DNA of 64,000 nt from Sphingobacterium deserti (GTDB taxonomy: Bacteria > Bacteroidota > Bacteroidia > Sphingobacteriales > Sphingobacteriaceae). The notes under the pieces are model-generated. The model was given only the letters and a program-made list of their open reading frames with translations, was not told the origin of the DNA and made no database searches. Position 1 is the first letter of the stretch. Each line of letters opens with the position of its first letter. The stretch spans positions 1 through 64,000 of the forward strand of contig NZ_JJMU01000024.1 in assembly GCF_000757725.1 (NCBI RefSeq), read 5' to 3'. Shown here piece by piece: positions 46,692 through 53,970 of this stretch. Made by a program: the position numbers and the translations under genes.

Positions 46692-47267
46692 TTAAAACAT
46701 AGACGTTTCCGAAAGAAAAAAATAAAAATTTAATACAGCAAAGAATTCAGGCGTGGAAAGCGTTGTTTTTAACTGTTTTAATGCGCGGTAAGAAAGGGTG
46801 CGACAGGATTCGACGCTGACATGCATGAGGTCTGCAATTTGCTCGTAGTCGAAATCCATATAGTATTTCAAAAAGAGGATTTCCCTTTGCCGTCTTGGCA
46901 ATGCGTCGATTTTCTCCTTAAGCATCTTGAAGTTAAGATCTTGGTGTTCGTTTTCGATCCAATCAAGCTCGTGGCTCGCTGTCCATAAAAGGTCTTCGGG
47001 CAGCTGTGTAAAGTCTACAGTTAGCGGACCTTTGCTTGCACGCAAGAGTCGCCTGCGTAAAGATGAAAAGAGGTAATATTTCACCTGTACATCCTTAGCT
47101 ATGTTTGGGTTATTAAAAAGGTTTACAAAAAGATCATGAATGCTATCGAGCACAAGCTCACGGTCAGCGTGGAACTTTGTCCCATATGCGAAAAGATCAT
47201 CAATATGTTCTTGATAGATTTGCTCAAAGGCTTTTGTATCACCTCCAATGAAACCGCGCCATGACAT
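46692..47267 (-). CDS. ECF RNA polymerase sigma-70 factor, locus 2
   Basis: A 191-residue ECF sigma factor. Region 2: AFEQIYQEHIDDLFAYGTKF and VLDSIHDLFVNLFNNPNI. Region 4: LPRRQREILFLKYYMDFDYE and IADLMHVSVESCRTLSYRAL (helix-turn-helix). The middle linker contains YLFSSLRRRLLRASKGP. Released from FecR (45603-46655), it should switch on the susC operon at 38972-45527. The ATG at 47267 (MSWRGFIGG) fits better than an in-frame start at 47297. It is divergent from the hybrid kinase gene. Confidence 0.95.
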   Translation of the reverse strand: MSWRGFIGGDTKAFEQIYQEHIDDLFAYGTKFHADRELVLDSIHDLFVNLFNNPNIAKDVQVKYYLFSSLRRRLLRASKGPLTVDFTQLPEDLLWTASHELDWIENEHQDLNFKMLKEKIDALPRRQREILFLKYYMDFDYEQIADLMHVSVESCRTLSYRALKQLKTTLSTPEFFAVLNFYFFLSETSMF

Positions 47268-47498
47268 GTTTTTTTGTTTTTGGTTGTTCAGCCGCAAAAG
47301 TGCGACCTTACCATTACCTTTGTGTAAACCAGAGATTAAATTACTACATCATTTTGGTGAGCGGAAGAATCTAATCTTACTTGTTCACCCTTATTGGTCT
47401 TGCCTAGCCCTCTTGCGAAAAGGAGTAGTGACTTAGCACAGTAACGAGCTCCATAGATGTGAAAAAAAACCGTATTTTTACGCAAGTTGGAACACAAT

Positions 47499-50400
47499 AT
47501 GTCAAAACAAATCACCGAAAGTACGGAACAATTTTTATCCGGCGGCGGGGAAATGGGGAAACTCATACGCACAATGGATTGGTCAAAAACCGCACTAGGC
47601 CCTATTGAAGAATGGCCACAAAGTTTACGCACTTCGGTGAGTTTATGCCTTTCCTCGACCTTTCCCATACTGATCGCCTGGGGACCGGAAACCATTCAAA
47701 TATATAACGATAGTTACCGCCCCATCTGTGGCGCTAAGCATCCGCAATCGATGGGTGAAAACTTTCGCATTTGTTGGGAAACGGCATTGCCTGTCGTAGG
47801 CGATAAGTTTACACGAGGGCAACATGGCGAAGGAACTTACATTACCGATCAACGCATGTTCCTAGATAGGTATGGTTACCTGGAAGAGACTTGGATGACA
47901 TTTTCTTTTGCACCTATCCGCGATGAATCAGGCGGTATAGGTGGCATATTTCACCCTATTACCGAAACGACAGACAAGATGCTTAGCGCACGGCGCACGC
48001 AAGTGCTTAAGGATGTCGGCGCAGCCATTGGCAAAGCTAAAACAGTTCAGGAAATTGCGGAGAATACCGATGCTCTATATGAGGCCTTCCAGCTAGACCT
48101 CCCTTTCCTCTTACTTTTTGAACTGAACGGCAGTCAGGCAAATTTACTGAGCGCGACAGGTCTGCCCGCCGGTCATGCAACAGCACCCTATCAAATCGAT
48201 CTTGACGATGCGATATGGCCATTGCAGCAGGTTATAGATACCGACGAGCTGCTTGAAATCAACGGTCTTGAAGAGATGCTTAGTGGATGCAATTGTGGGC
48301 CATATGAAATCAATCCTCACACAGCTATTATCCTGCCTATAAAAATTACAGGGCAGACTGGTCTATTCGGGTTTATCATAGCAGGCGTTAGCGCCTGCCG
48401 TGCTTTAGACGCTGCCTATCTACACTTTTACGACCAACTGGCCAGCACGTTCAATACCGCGGTTTCCAATGTATATGCTTATGAAATGGAACAGAAACGC
48501 GCGGAAGCATTAGCCGAGATTGACCGCTCAAAAACGGCATTTTTTAGTAATGTCAGCCATGAATTCCGGACACCACTAACGTTAATGCTAGGCCCGCTGG
48601 ATGAGTTGCTACAACAGCAAGACCTTAAAGGACAGCACCGGACACAGATCGAGGCCACGCACCGAAATGCTTTGCGTTTGCTTAAATTAGTTAACAACCT
48701 TCTCGATTACAGCCGTGTGGAAGCCGGGCGGGTCCAAGCAATCTATCAAAAGCTTGACCTGCATGAAACCACCGTGGATTTGGCTAGTAGTTTTCGCTCC
48801 ATCATTGAAAAGGCGGGCATGGTGCTGCATGTGGAATGCCACCCCTTGCTTGGCGACTTTTATATCGACAAGCAGATGTGGGAAAAGATTGTGCTGAATC
48901 TTTTATCGAATGCATTTAAATATACTCTGGAAGGAAGCATTTTTGTTACGCTGAGACAAGTCGGCAATAGCGTTGTTCTAGCGATTGCAGATACAGGCGT
49001 GGGTATTCCGGAAAAGGAATTGCCGCATATGTTTGAGCGCTTTCATCGGATAGAAAACACAGCCGGGCGCACGCACGAGGGCACAGGTATCGGCTTATCG
49101 CTAGTGCATGAACTCGTTCAGCTTCACGGCGGAGAAATCTCTGTGACTAGCGTCGAAGGGAGTGGCAGTACGTTCACCGTTATAATTCCCGAAGGAAAAG
49201 CGCATTTACCGCAGAGTCAAGTTGTTTCCGGTAGCGTTACACCATCGACAAGTGAAGTGAGCGCGCCGTTCATACGCGAAGCTTATAGCTTGCTGCCTGA
49301 TGAGGTTCGATTTGATATTGATGGCGAAACCCAGCACGCTGATAATGTATCACTCATTCAAGACAACACCGTGGATCGGCAAACGCGGATACTTATTGTT
49401 GATGACAATAGCGATATGCGCGCTTATCTGAAAAGGTTGCTGGATCCTTTCTTCACCGTGGAGACAGCCTCCAATGGACAGGATGCCCTGAATCATATCA
49501 AACGGCAAACGCCATCCCTCATATTAAGTGATGTGATGATGCCTGTTATGGATGGGAAAGCAATGCTTAAAGAGCTGCGCAATGATGAAGAGTTGTTTCG
49601 TCTTCCGGTTATTTTCCTGTCGGCGCGAGCAGGCGAAGAAGCACGAATTGATGGCCTAGAGGCTGGCGCCGACGACTATCTTGTGAAGCCTTTTTCCGCA
49701 GCCGAGCTGCTCACAAAAGTACGTGCGCAGATCAATATCCATAAAGCGAGAGGACACGCGGAGGAACAATTGCGAACCCTACTCACCGAAGCACCGGTAG
49801 CTATGGCTATTTACCGCGGCCCGCAACATATAGTAGAACTGGCAAACCAACGTATGCTAAACCTATGGGGAAAATCCAGAAGCGAAATTTATAAAAAGCC
49901 GTTAATTGAAGCAATTCCAGCACTTGAGGAGCAAGGTTTCGTTGACATCATGGATCAGGTGTATAAAACTGGAGAACGCTTTGTCACGACAAATTCAACG
50001 ATTACTTTATCGCGTAGTACTCCACAGGACATTGTTTACCTCAACCTAACCATTGAAGCGCTGCGTAACGAAGATCGGTCGATCAACGGACTGATAGCCG
50101 TCGCCGCCGATGTAACGGAACAGGTGCTGGCTAGTCATGAGCTGGAAAAGACAACAGACACACTTTTACTGGCCATGGATTCTTCGAACATGGGATTTTA
50201 TAGGATCACGGTTGCTACGGATTTTCTTGAAGTTTCACCTCGGGCGCGCGAGATCCACGCTATTTCTCCCGATAAGGAACTAACCTACCGTAGCACATTA
50301 CAGGTCATTATTCCCGAAGACCGAGAACGGTTTAGCAACGCTATCGCCTCCGCTATTGAGACAAAAGGACGCTTCAGTTTAGATTACCAAATCCAACCAC

Positions 50401-51197
50401 TGGACGGCAGTAAAATAAAGTGGATCAATTCTACCGGAAAGGCCGAGCTAGACAAAAATGGACAAGTCATTTCCGTGGTAGGAACTATCTTTGATATCAC
50501 GGAATCCAAAGAAGATGATCTGCGCAAAAATGATTTTATCGGTATGGTAAGCCACGAGCTGAAAACTCCACTTTCCTCTTTGAAGGGCTACGCACAGATG
50601 GGGTTCCGAAAAGCGCAGAAATCAAGCGACGATTTCAGCGCCTCTGTCTATGGGAAAATTGAGCAGCAGGTACAAAAGATGACGGTACTCATCAATGGCT
50701 TTTTAAATGTTTCTCGATTAGATTCCGGTAAAATACAGATCAACCTAACGGAATTCTGCCTGCAGGAAACAATTCTCGCTGCTGTAGCAGAAGTTCAGCT
50801 CTTGGCTCCAGATCAACCTTTCAAACTGAATTGCGAGCCTCTGAGGGTGATTGCAGATCAAGATAAGATCGCAACAGTCATCACTAACTTTTTAAGTAAT
50901 GCCGTAAAATATGCGAAGAATAGAAAAGTAACCATCAACTGCCATCTCGATGGTGTTAACGTAGTTGTAAGCGTCCAGGATGAAGGTCCTGGAATCAAAC
51001 CCGCAGAACTCCAGAAATTATTCGATCGCTATTACCGGATCGAAGGTAATAACCCAAATATCTCGGGTTTCGGTATCGGCTTGTACTTAAGCGCCGAGAT
51101 TATTCACCGTCATCAAGGAAAAATATGGGCAGAAAGTAATTATGGCGAAGGAGCTACGTTTCTGTTCAGCATCCCTATAAGGCCGGTCAACAGGTAG
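47499..51197 (+). CDS. Hybrid histidine kinase with two kinase cores and a central receiver
   Basis: A 1232-residue signalling protein. Order (approximate residues): N-terminal PAS-like domain to 165; GAF domain 165-335; HisKA 345-410 with FSNVSHEFRTP; ATPase 450-560 with NLLSNAFKYT, DTGVGIPEKELPHMFERF and GTGIGLSLV; receiver 625-740 with ILIVDDNSD, SDVMMPVMDG (phospho-acceptor D near 680) and LVKPF; two PAS/PAC domains 755-1000; second HisKA with IGMVSHELKTPLSSL near 1015; second ATPase with NFLSNAVKYAKN and FGIGLYLSAE. No transmembrane helix, no output DNA-binding domain. Cytoplasmic, and partners are not in this window. ATG at 47499 preferred to TTG 47487. A TACCTTTG at 47315-47322 is a distant possible -7 box. 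Confidence 0.9.
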   Translation: MSKQITESTEQFLSGGGEMGKLIRTMDWSKTALGPIEEWPQSLRTSVSLCLSSTFPILIAWGPETIQIYNDSYRPICGAKHPQSMGENFRICWETALPVVGDKFTRGQHGEGTYITDQRMFLDRYGYLEETWMTFSFAPIRDESGGIGGIFHPITETTDKMLSARRTQVLKDVGAAIGKAKTVQEIAENTDALYEAFQLDLPFLLLFELNGSQANLLSATGLPAGHATAPYQIDLDDAIWPLQQVIDTDELLEINGLEEMLSGCNCGPYEINPHTAIILPIKITGQTGLFGFIIAGVSACRALDAAYLHFYDQLASTFNTAVSNVYAYEMEQKRAEALAEIDRSKTAFFSNVSHEFRTPLTLMLGPLDELLQQQDLKGQHRTQIEATHRNALRLLKLVNNLLDYSRVEAGRVQAIYQKLDLHETTVDLASSFRSIIEKAGMVLHVECHPLLGDFYIDKQMWEKIVLNLLSNAFKYTLEGSIFVTLRQVGNSVVLAIADTGVGIPEKELPHMFERFHRIENTAGRTHEGTGIGLSLVHELVQLHGGEISVTSVEGSGSTFTVIIPEGKAHLPQSQVVSGSVTPSTSEVSAPFIREAYSLLPDEVRFDIDGETQHADNVSLIQDNTVDRQTRILIVDDNSDMRAYLKRLLDPFFTVETASNGQDALNHIKRQTPSLILSDVMMPVMDGKAMLKELRNDEELFRLPVIFLSARAGEEARIDGLEAGADDYLVKPFSAAELLTKVRAQINIHKARGHAEEQLRTLLTEAPVAMAIYRGPQHIVELANQRMLNLWGKSRSEIYKKPLIEAIPALEEQGFVDIMDQVYKTGERFVTTNSTITLSRSTPQDIVYLNLTIEALRNEDRSINGLIAVAADVTEQVLASHELEKTTDTLLLAMDSSNMGFYRITVATDFLEVSPRAREIHAISPDKELTYRSTLQVIIPEDRERFSNAIASAIETKGRFSLDYQIQPLDGSKIKWINSTGKAELDKNGQVISVVGTIFDITESKEDDLRKNDFIGMVSHELKTPLSSLKGYAQMGFRKAQKSSDDFSASVYGKIEQQVQKMTVLINGFLNVSRLDSGKIQINLTEFCLQETILAAVAEVQLLAPDQPFKLNCEPLRVIADQDKIATVITNFLSNAVKYAKNRKVTINCHLDGVNVVVSVQDEGPGIKPAELQKLFDRYYRIEGNNPNISGFGIGLYLSAEIIHRHQGKIWAESNYGEGATFLFSIPIRPVNR

Positions 51198-51305
51198 TTT
51201 GGGTTTAGGTGATAATAACTGCCGTTTTTTTGGCACGCTTCATGAACATATATAGGGCTGTTGCAGGCATTTGTCTTTCGCAATACGCGCATTTTTTTCA
51301 TCTAT

Positions 51306-51791
51306 ATGGAACATCGTCAGCCTAGCTATCTAAACTTCGACAAGGCGCACTACGCCTGGAAGCCCGATATAGACTATCGGGCGGAGCCGCAGCAGTATTT
51401 AGTTGGCAAAGGCGAACAAGGCGTATTGATCTGTGAACCCTACAAATCAGAAATCGGTCAATACTGGCGCTTTAAAACAGAGTCCATAGCGTTAGAAAGC
51501 AGCGATAAGATTTTCGCTTTGTTTGAAGCATACCTGAAAGCCGATGACTTTGTAGGAGCGGATATGGCGCGGAAATATTTGCAGATGGGCTATACGCGTG
51601 CGCGCCGCTATGCGAACTATAAAGGAGGCAAGAAATACGACGAGCAGAACGATTACGCATTACTAAAGCGGGGTACCGGAGATGTGGAGAAAGCTGCAGC
51701 GGCGGCTGTGTTCTACAAGCGCTGGAAAGAAGCAGAAGCCAATGAAAAATATGCGAAGATGAAAAAACAATGGAAGCATGAACGGGGTTAA
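51306..51791 (+). CDS. DUF4385 domain-containing protein
   Basis: A 161-residue cytoplasmic protein covering DUF4385. Conserved text includes [60 protein letters not shown] and [11 protein letters not shown]. The C-terminus is very basic and helical ([19 protein letters not shown]). No function is established for the family; the surface is Lys/Arg-rich, which would suit nucleic-acid binding (inference). It overlaps the next small gene by 14 bp. The frame is open to 51261, but the ATG at 51306 starts the family region. Confidence 0.8.
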   Translation: MEHRQPSYLNFDKAHYAWKPDIDYRAEPQQYLVGKGEQGVLICEPYKSEIGQYWRFKTESIALESSDKIFALFEAYLKADDFVGADMARKYLQMGYTRARRYANYKGGKKYDEQNDYALLKRGTGDVEKAAAAAVFYKRWKEAEANEKYAKMKKQWKHERG

Positions 51792-51921
51792 GAAAGCAGA
51801 TCTGCCTCAGAAAATTTGCGTTGTTTGTGGGCGGCCATTTTCCTGGCGAAAAAAGTGGGAGAATGTGTGGGAAGAAGTTAAATATTGTTCAGAAAGATGC
51901 AGACGACAAAAAATGAAGTAA
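51778..51921 (+). CDS. DUF2256 small zinc-ribbon-like protein
   Basis: A 47-residue protein. It has ATG at 51778 and stop at 51921, and contains [39 protein letters not shown]. The CVVCGRPF and YCSERCRR pairs give four cysteines spaced as in a zinc ribbon, the DUF2256 signature. It overlaps DUF4385 by 14 bp and the following 2H/DUF3253 gene by 25 bp. In other bacteria DUF2256 and DUF3253 can be one protein; here they are two overlapping reading frames. Its function is unknown. Confidence 0.85.
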   Translation: MNGVKKADLPQKICVVCGRPFSWRKKWENVWEEVKYCSERCRRQKMK

Positions 51922-52652
51922 GCTACATATTGACGCTACGCCTGGATGCGGAAAGTCAAGCATTTTTTGATCGTCTACGCACGAAGTATTTCCCTCCCGA
52001 ACGCAATTACCTCCATGCGCATTTGACCCTCTTCCACAAACTTCCCGACAGCCCCCATATCTTGGAAACACTGCGCACATTTCAACTTGCGTCCTTCCAG
52101 ATGAATGTTAGCGGTCTACTACATCTAGGTGCGGGCGTAGCTTACCAAATTGATTCGCAAGAGTTACAACAACTTCATGCACACTTGCGGAGTGCTTTTG
52201 AAGCAGATCTTATACCGCAAGATAAACAGCGATTCAAGCCGCACATCACTGTACAGAATAAAGTAACAGCGGAGGCGTCAAAAAAGCTGCTCGCACAATT
52301 AAGCACTAATTTTTCTCCCTTTTCTATCCGCGCCATAGGATTAGATCTTTGGACTTACCAGGGCGGACCCTGGGCGCATAAGAAAGGTTTTGATGCTGCA
52401 GAACAATTATCGCGTGAGAAAAATATCTCCCAAACGATCTTGACTACTACAGCAGCACGCGGTTCTGAAAAGAGCGTCTGCCCATCGGAAATAGCCCGGA
52501 TGCTGTATCCAGAGGACTGGCGTGAACATATGAAAGATGTTGTTGATGTAGCGATTAGCTTGCATCATCAGGGAAAAGTGATCATTACGCAAAAAGGAGT
52601 CGCTATAGACGTGAATCATATCAAAGGGCCTATCCGCATCAAACGTAGCTGA
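51897..52652 (+). CDS. 2'-5' RNA ligase family (2H phosphoesterase) protein fused to DUF3253
   Basis: A 251-residue protein with two parts. Residues about 5-165 are a 2H phosphoesterase: HLTLFHK (first His motif, near 41) and KPHITVQNK (second, near 119), the paired H-x-T/S motifs that hydrolyse or join 2',3' or 2',5' RNA phosphodiesters. Residues about 180-250 are DUF3253, a winged-helix-like domain: [20 protein letters not shown] then VTIAISL-like helix ([20 protein letters not shown]) and KGPIRIKR. The DUF3253 half is usually found with DUF2256. I use the ATG at 51897; the longer frame begins at TTG 51885. RNA-end processing is inferred. Confidence 0.8.
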   Translation: MQTTKNEVSYILTLRLDAESQAFFDRLRTKYFPPERNYLHAHLTLFHKLPDSPHILETLRTFQLASFQMNVSGLLHLGAGVAYQIDSQELQQLHAHLRSAFEADLIPQDKQRFKPHITVQNKVTAEASKKLLAQLSTNFSPFSIRAIGLDLWTYQGGPWAHKKGFDAAEQLSREKNISQTILTTTAARGSEKSVCPSEIARMLYPEDWREHMKDVVDVAISLHHQGKVIITQKGVAIDVNHIKGPIRIKRS

Positions 52653-52739
52653 TCGGGTTCTACAGCTCCCCCTATCAAACCAACCTTCCTTCAAAAGCCT
52701 TTCATCCGCACCGCGACAGGGCCTTTATTGTCCATTGCC

Positions 52740-52755
52740 GAACAGCAAATTGTTC
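52740..52755. repeat. Inverted repeat GAACA-N6-TGTTC upstream of paralogue 2
   Basis: GAACA (52740-52744) and TGTTC (52751-52755) with a 6-base spacer, as in the repeat at 36893-36914. A GCCGA and an ACCGA (52737 and 52759) flank it, 22 bp apart. This lies in the 396-bp gap before the paralogue 2 gene; the rest of the gap shows only the promoter at 52907-52991. Confidence 0.35.
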
Positions 52756-52906
52756 AATACCGAACAACGAACAATACAGAATAAAATCATATACATCTAT
52801 ACAACAACCACTTATAATTGTTGGCAAGACCGTTGCCATACCATTGGCGCAGGAAAAAATAAATGTAAAAAGAAAATGATGACGACGAACAGATATCAAC
52901 TTTCTT

Positions 52907-52991
52907 ACCGACAGAACATCGGTTTTCACCGACAAACTTCGGCTACCCGTCTAATTGTTATTCGACAAATTGCATAAGCCGACTACTTTTG
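52907..52991 (+). promoter_or_regulatory. LytTR-type promoter of NTF2-like paralogue 2
   Basis: ACCGA at 52907-52911 and 52928-52932 (21 bp apart), TCTAATTGTTATTC at 52950-52963, -7 box TACTTTTG at 52984-52991. Every offset equals that of the other two paralogue promoters (37054 and 60824), although the intervening bases have drifted. Confidence 0.65.
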
Positions 52992-53048
52992 GTTCAACAA
53001 TAAGGAAAGAAAAAAATCAAAAATATTTAAATAACAACATTTAAAAAC

Positions 53049-53474
53049 ATGAAAAAGATAGTAACAACCCTCGCCGCAGCATTCATCATGATCACTTCAT
53101 TTAGCTCGTTTGCCGCAGAAAAAACAAATCCTTTAAAGGACTTTACGTCAACAAAGATTATTACAAGTTACTTAGAAGCGGCAACGCTAGGAAGTATTGA
53201 GTTTAACAAGTTTCTTTTCGCTGACGATTTCCAATTTCGCAACAGCGTCAATAAGACGATTTACAACAAGCGGGAATATCTAGCTTTCCTAAAAACGCAC
53301 AAAGGCGTAACGTTCAACTGCAACACAAGCTATGAAATTCTAGATCAAACAGGCAAGGCCTGCGTAGCGAAAGCAACGATGGTGTTCAAACACTTTACCC
53401 GTGTAGACTACATCACGCTAAACCAAGATCAAGATGGTTGGAAAGTAACTAAGGTGGTAACCACCTATCCATAA
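53049..53474 (+). CDS. Small exported NTF2-like protein, paralogue 2
   Basis: A 141-residue exported protein; signal peptide ending SSFA before AEKT. The mature part follows the same plan as paralogue 1: ITSYLEAATLGSIEFNKFLF, NCNTSYEILDQTGKACVAKA, FTRVDYITLNQDQDGWKVTK, and ends TYP. Both conserved cysteines are kept. It has its own LytTR-type promoter and the same structured 3' UTR as paralogue 1, so gene and flanks were duplicated together. The role is unknown; a secreted or periplasmic binding protein made on a shared signal is an inference. Confidence 0.8.
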   Translation: MKKIVTTLAAAFIMITSFSSFAAEKTNPLKDFTSTKIITSYLEAATLGSIEFNKFLFADDFQFRNSVNKTIYNKREYLAFLKTHKGVTFNCNTSYEILDQTGKACVAKATMVFKHFTRVDYITLNQDQDGWKVTKVVTTYP

Positions 53475-53489
53475 CATGAAAGTTTAATG

Positions 53490-53565
53490 TTTCAATACCA
53501 GACATGTCGTGAGATATTTCGTTGTTTAGTTTAGTCAAAAGGTCTGCCGATGCAGGCCTTTTTTT
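53490..53565 (+). terminator. Structured 3' UTR and terminator of NTF2-like paralogue 2
   Basis: Holds ATGTC-GTGA-GATAT (53504-53517), a GNRA-capped stem, then TTGTTTAGTTTAGT, then terminator GGTCTGC/GCAGGCC (53541-53547 with 53552-53558) and a T-run. Against paralogue 1 the outer A-U pair of the terminator is replaced by G-C, and a C-G in the small stem by U-G. Confidence 0.7.
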
Positions 53566-53604
53566 CTATTAGATACGATCTGCGCGACCCACCATCATGT
53601 TAAT

Positions 53605-53659
53605 CTTTGTTAAATCCATGTGTGAATTTTTACCGTTCGCGGGATAAATGGTACATTTG
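53605..53659 (+). promoter_or_regulatory. Promoter of small RNA copy B
   Basis: CTTTGTTAAATC (53605-53616), 35 bp, then the -7 box TACATTTG (53652-53659), the same elements and distance as copy A (31743-31797). The base composition between is unrelated, so these two blocks are probably the functional parts. Confidence 0.6.
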
Positions 53660-53662
53660 ATC

Positions 53663-53730
53663 ATTCATAATTTAGGTTAATAATTGGTTAGTTAGTAAAA
53701 ATCCTGAGGCTCCCCGCTTCAGGATTTTTT
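53663..53730 (+). ncRNA. Probable small RNA, copy B
   Basis: About 68 nt. The body has ATTCATAATTT, AGGTT and AATTGGTTAGTTAG as in copy A. The terminator stem (53697-53709 with 53717-53729) has one G-U pair and the same loop CTCCCCG. Relative to copy A, two stem pairs change on both sides (C-G to T-A, A-T to G-C) and one becomes G-U, so pairing is kept while sequence varies. It ends 240 bp upstream of susC of locus 3 on the same strand; it could act as a leader, but copy A has no gene downstream on its strand. The gap between 53731 and the susC -7 box shows nothing else. Confidence 0.65.
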
Positions 53731-53936
53731 GTATAGAAACAGTGGCAATGGAGAGCAAATCTCCTGAACCGAGCGACAACATTTAGTCAAAATACAAATG
53801 ATATGTCTACTGTTTGGAACCCCGTTAGACGACTTTACGATACTCCCCGCTTCATTCCTTATTGAATTCCTACAAGTTGATACGATATGTGGATTTTTTG
53901 AATGAAAATGGCAATCAGCTCGAAAACCTTCCTGCT

Positions 53937-53944
53937 TATATTTG
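53937..53944 (+). promoter_or_regulatory. Candidate -7 element of susC, locus 3
   Basis: TATATTTG, a full match to TAnnTTTG, ends 26 bp before the ATG of susC. No TTG is placed well upstream. Locus 3 has no sigma/FecR pair and its SusC lacks an STN domain, so a housekeeping-type promoter here is consistent. Confidence 0.4.
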
Positions 53945-53970
53945 CTAAGTAAACCTAATTTGAAGTCAAC

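Noticed and set aside
52737..52763. GCCGA/ACCGA pair 22 bp apart as a further LytTR-type site
   Set aside because: The spacing is 22, not 21, the first unit differs and no TAnnTTTG box stands at the matching distance.
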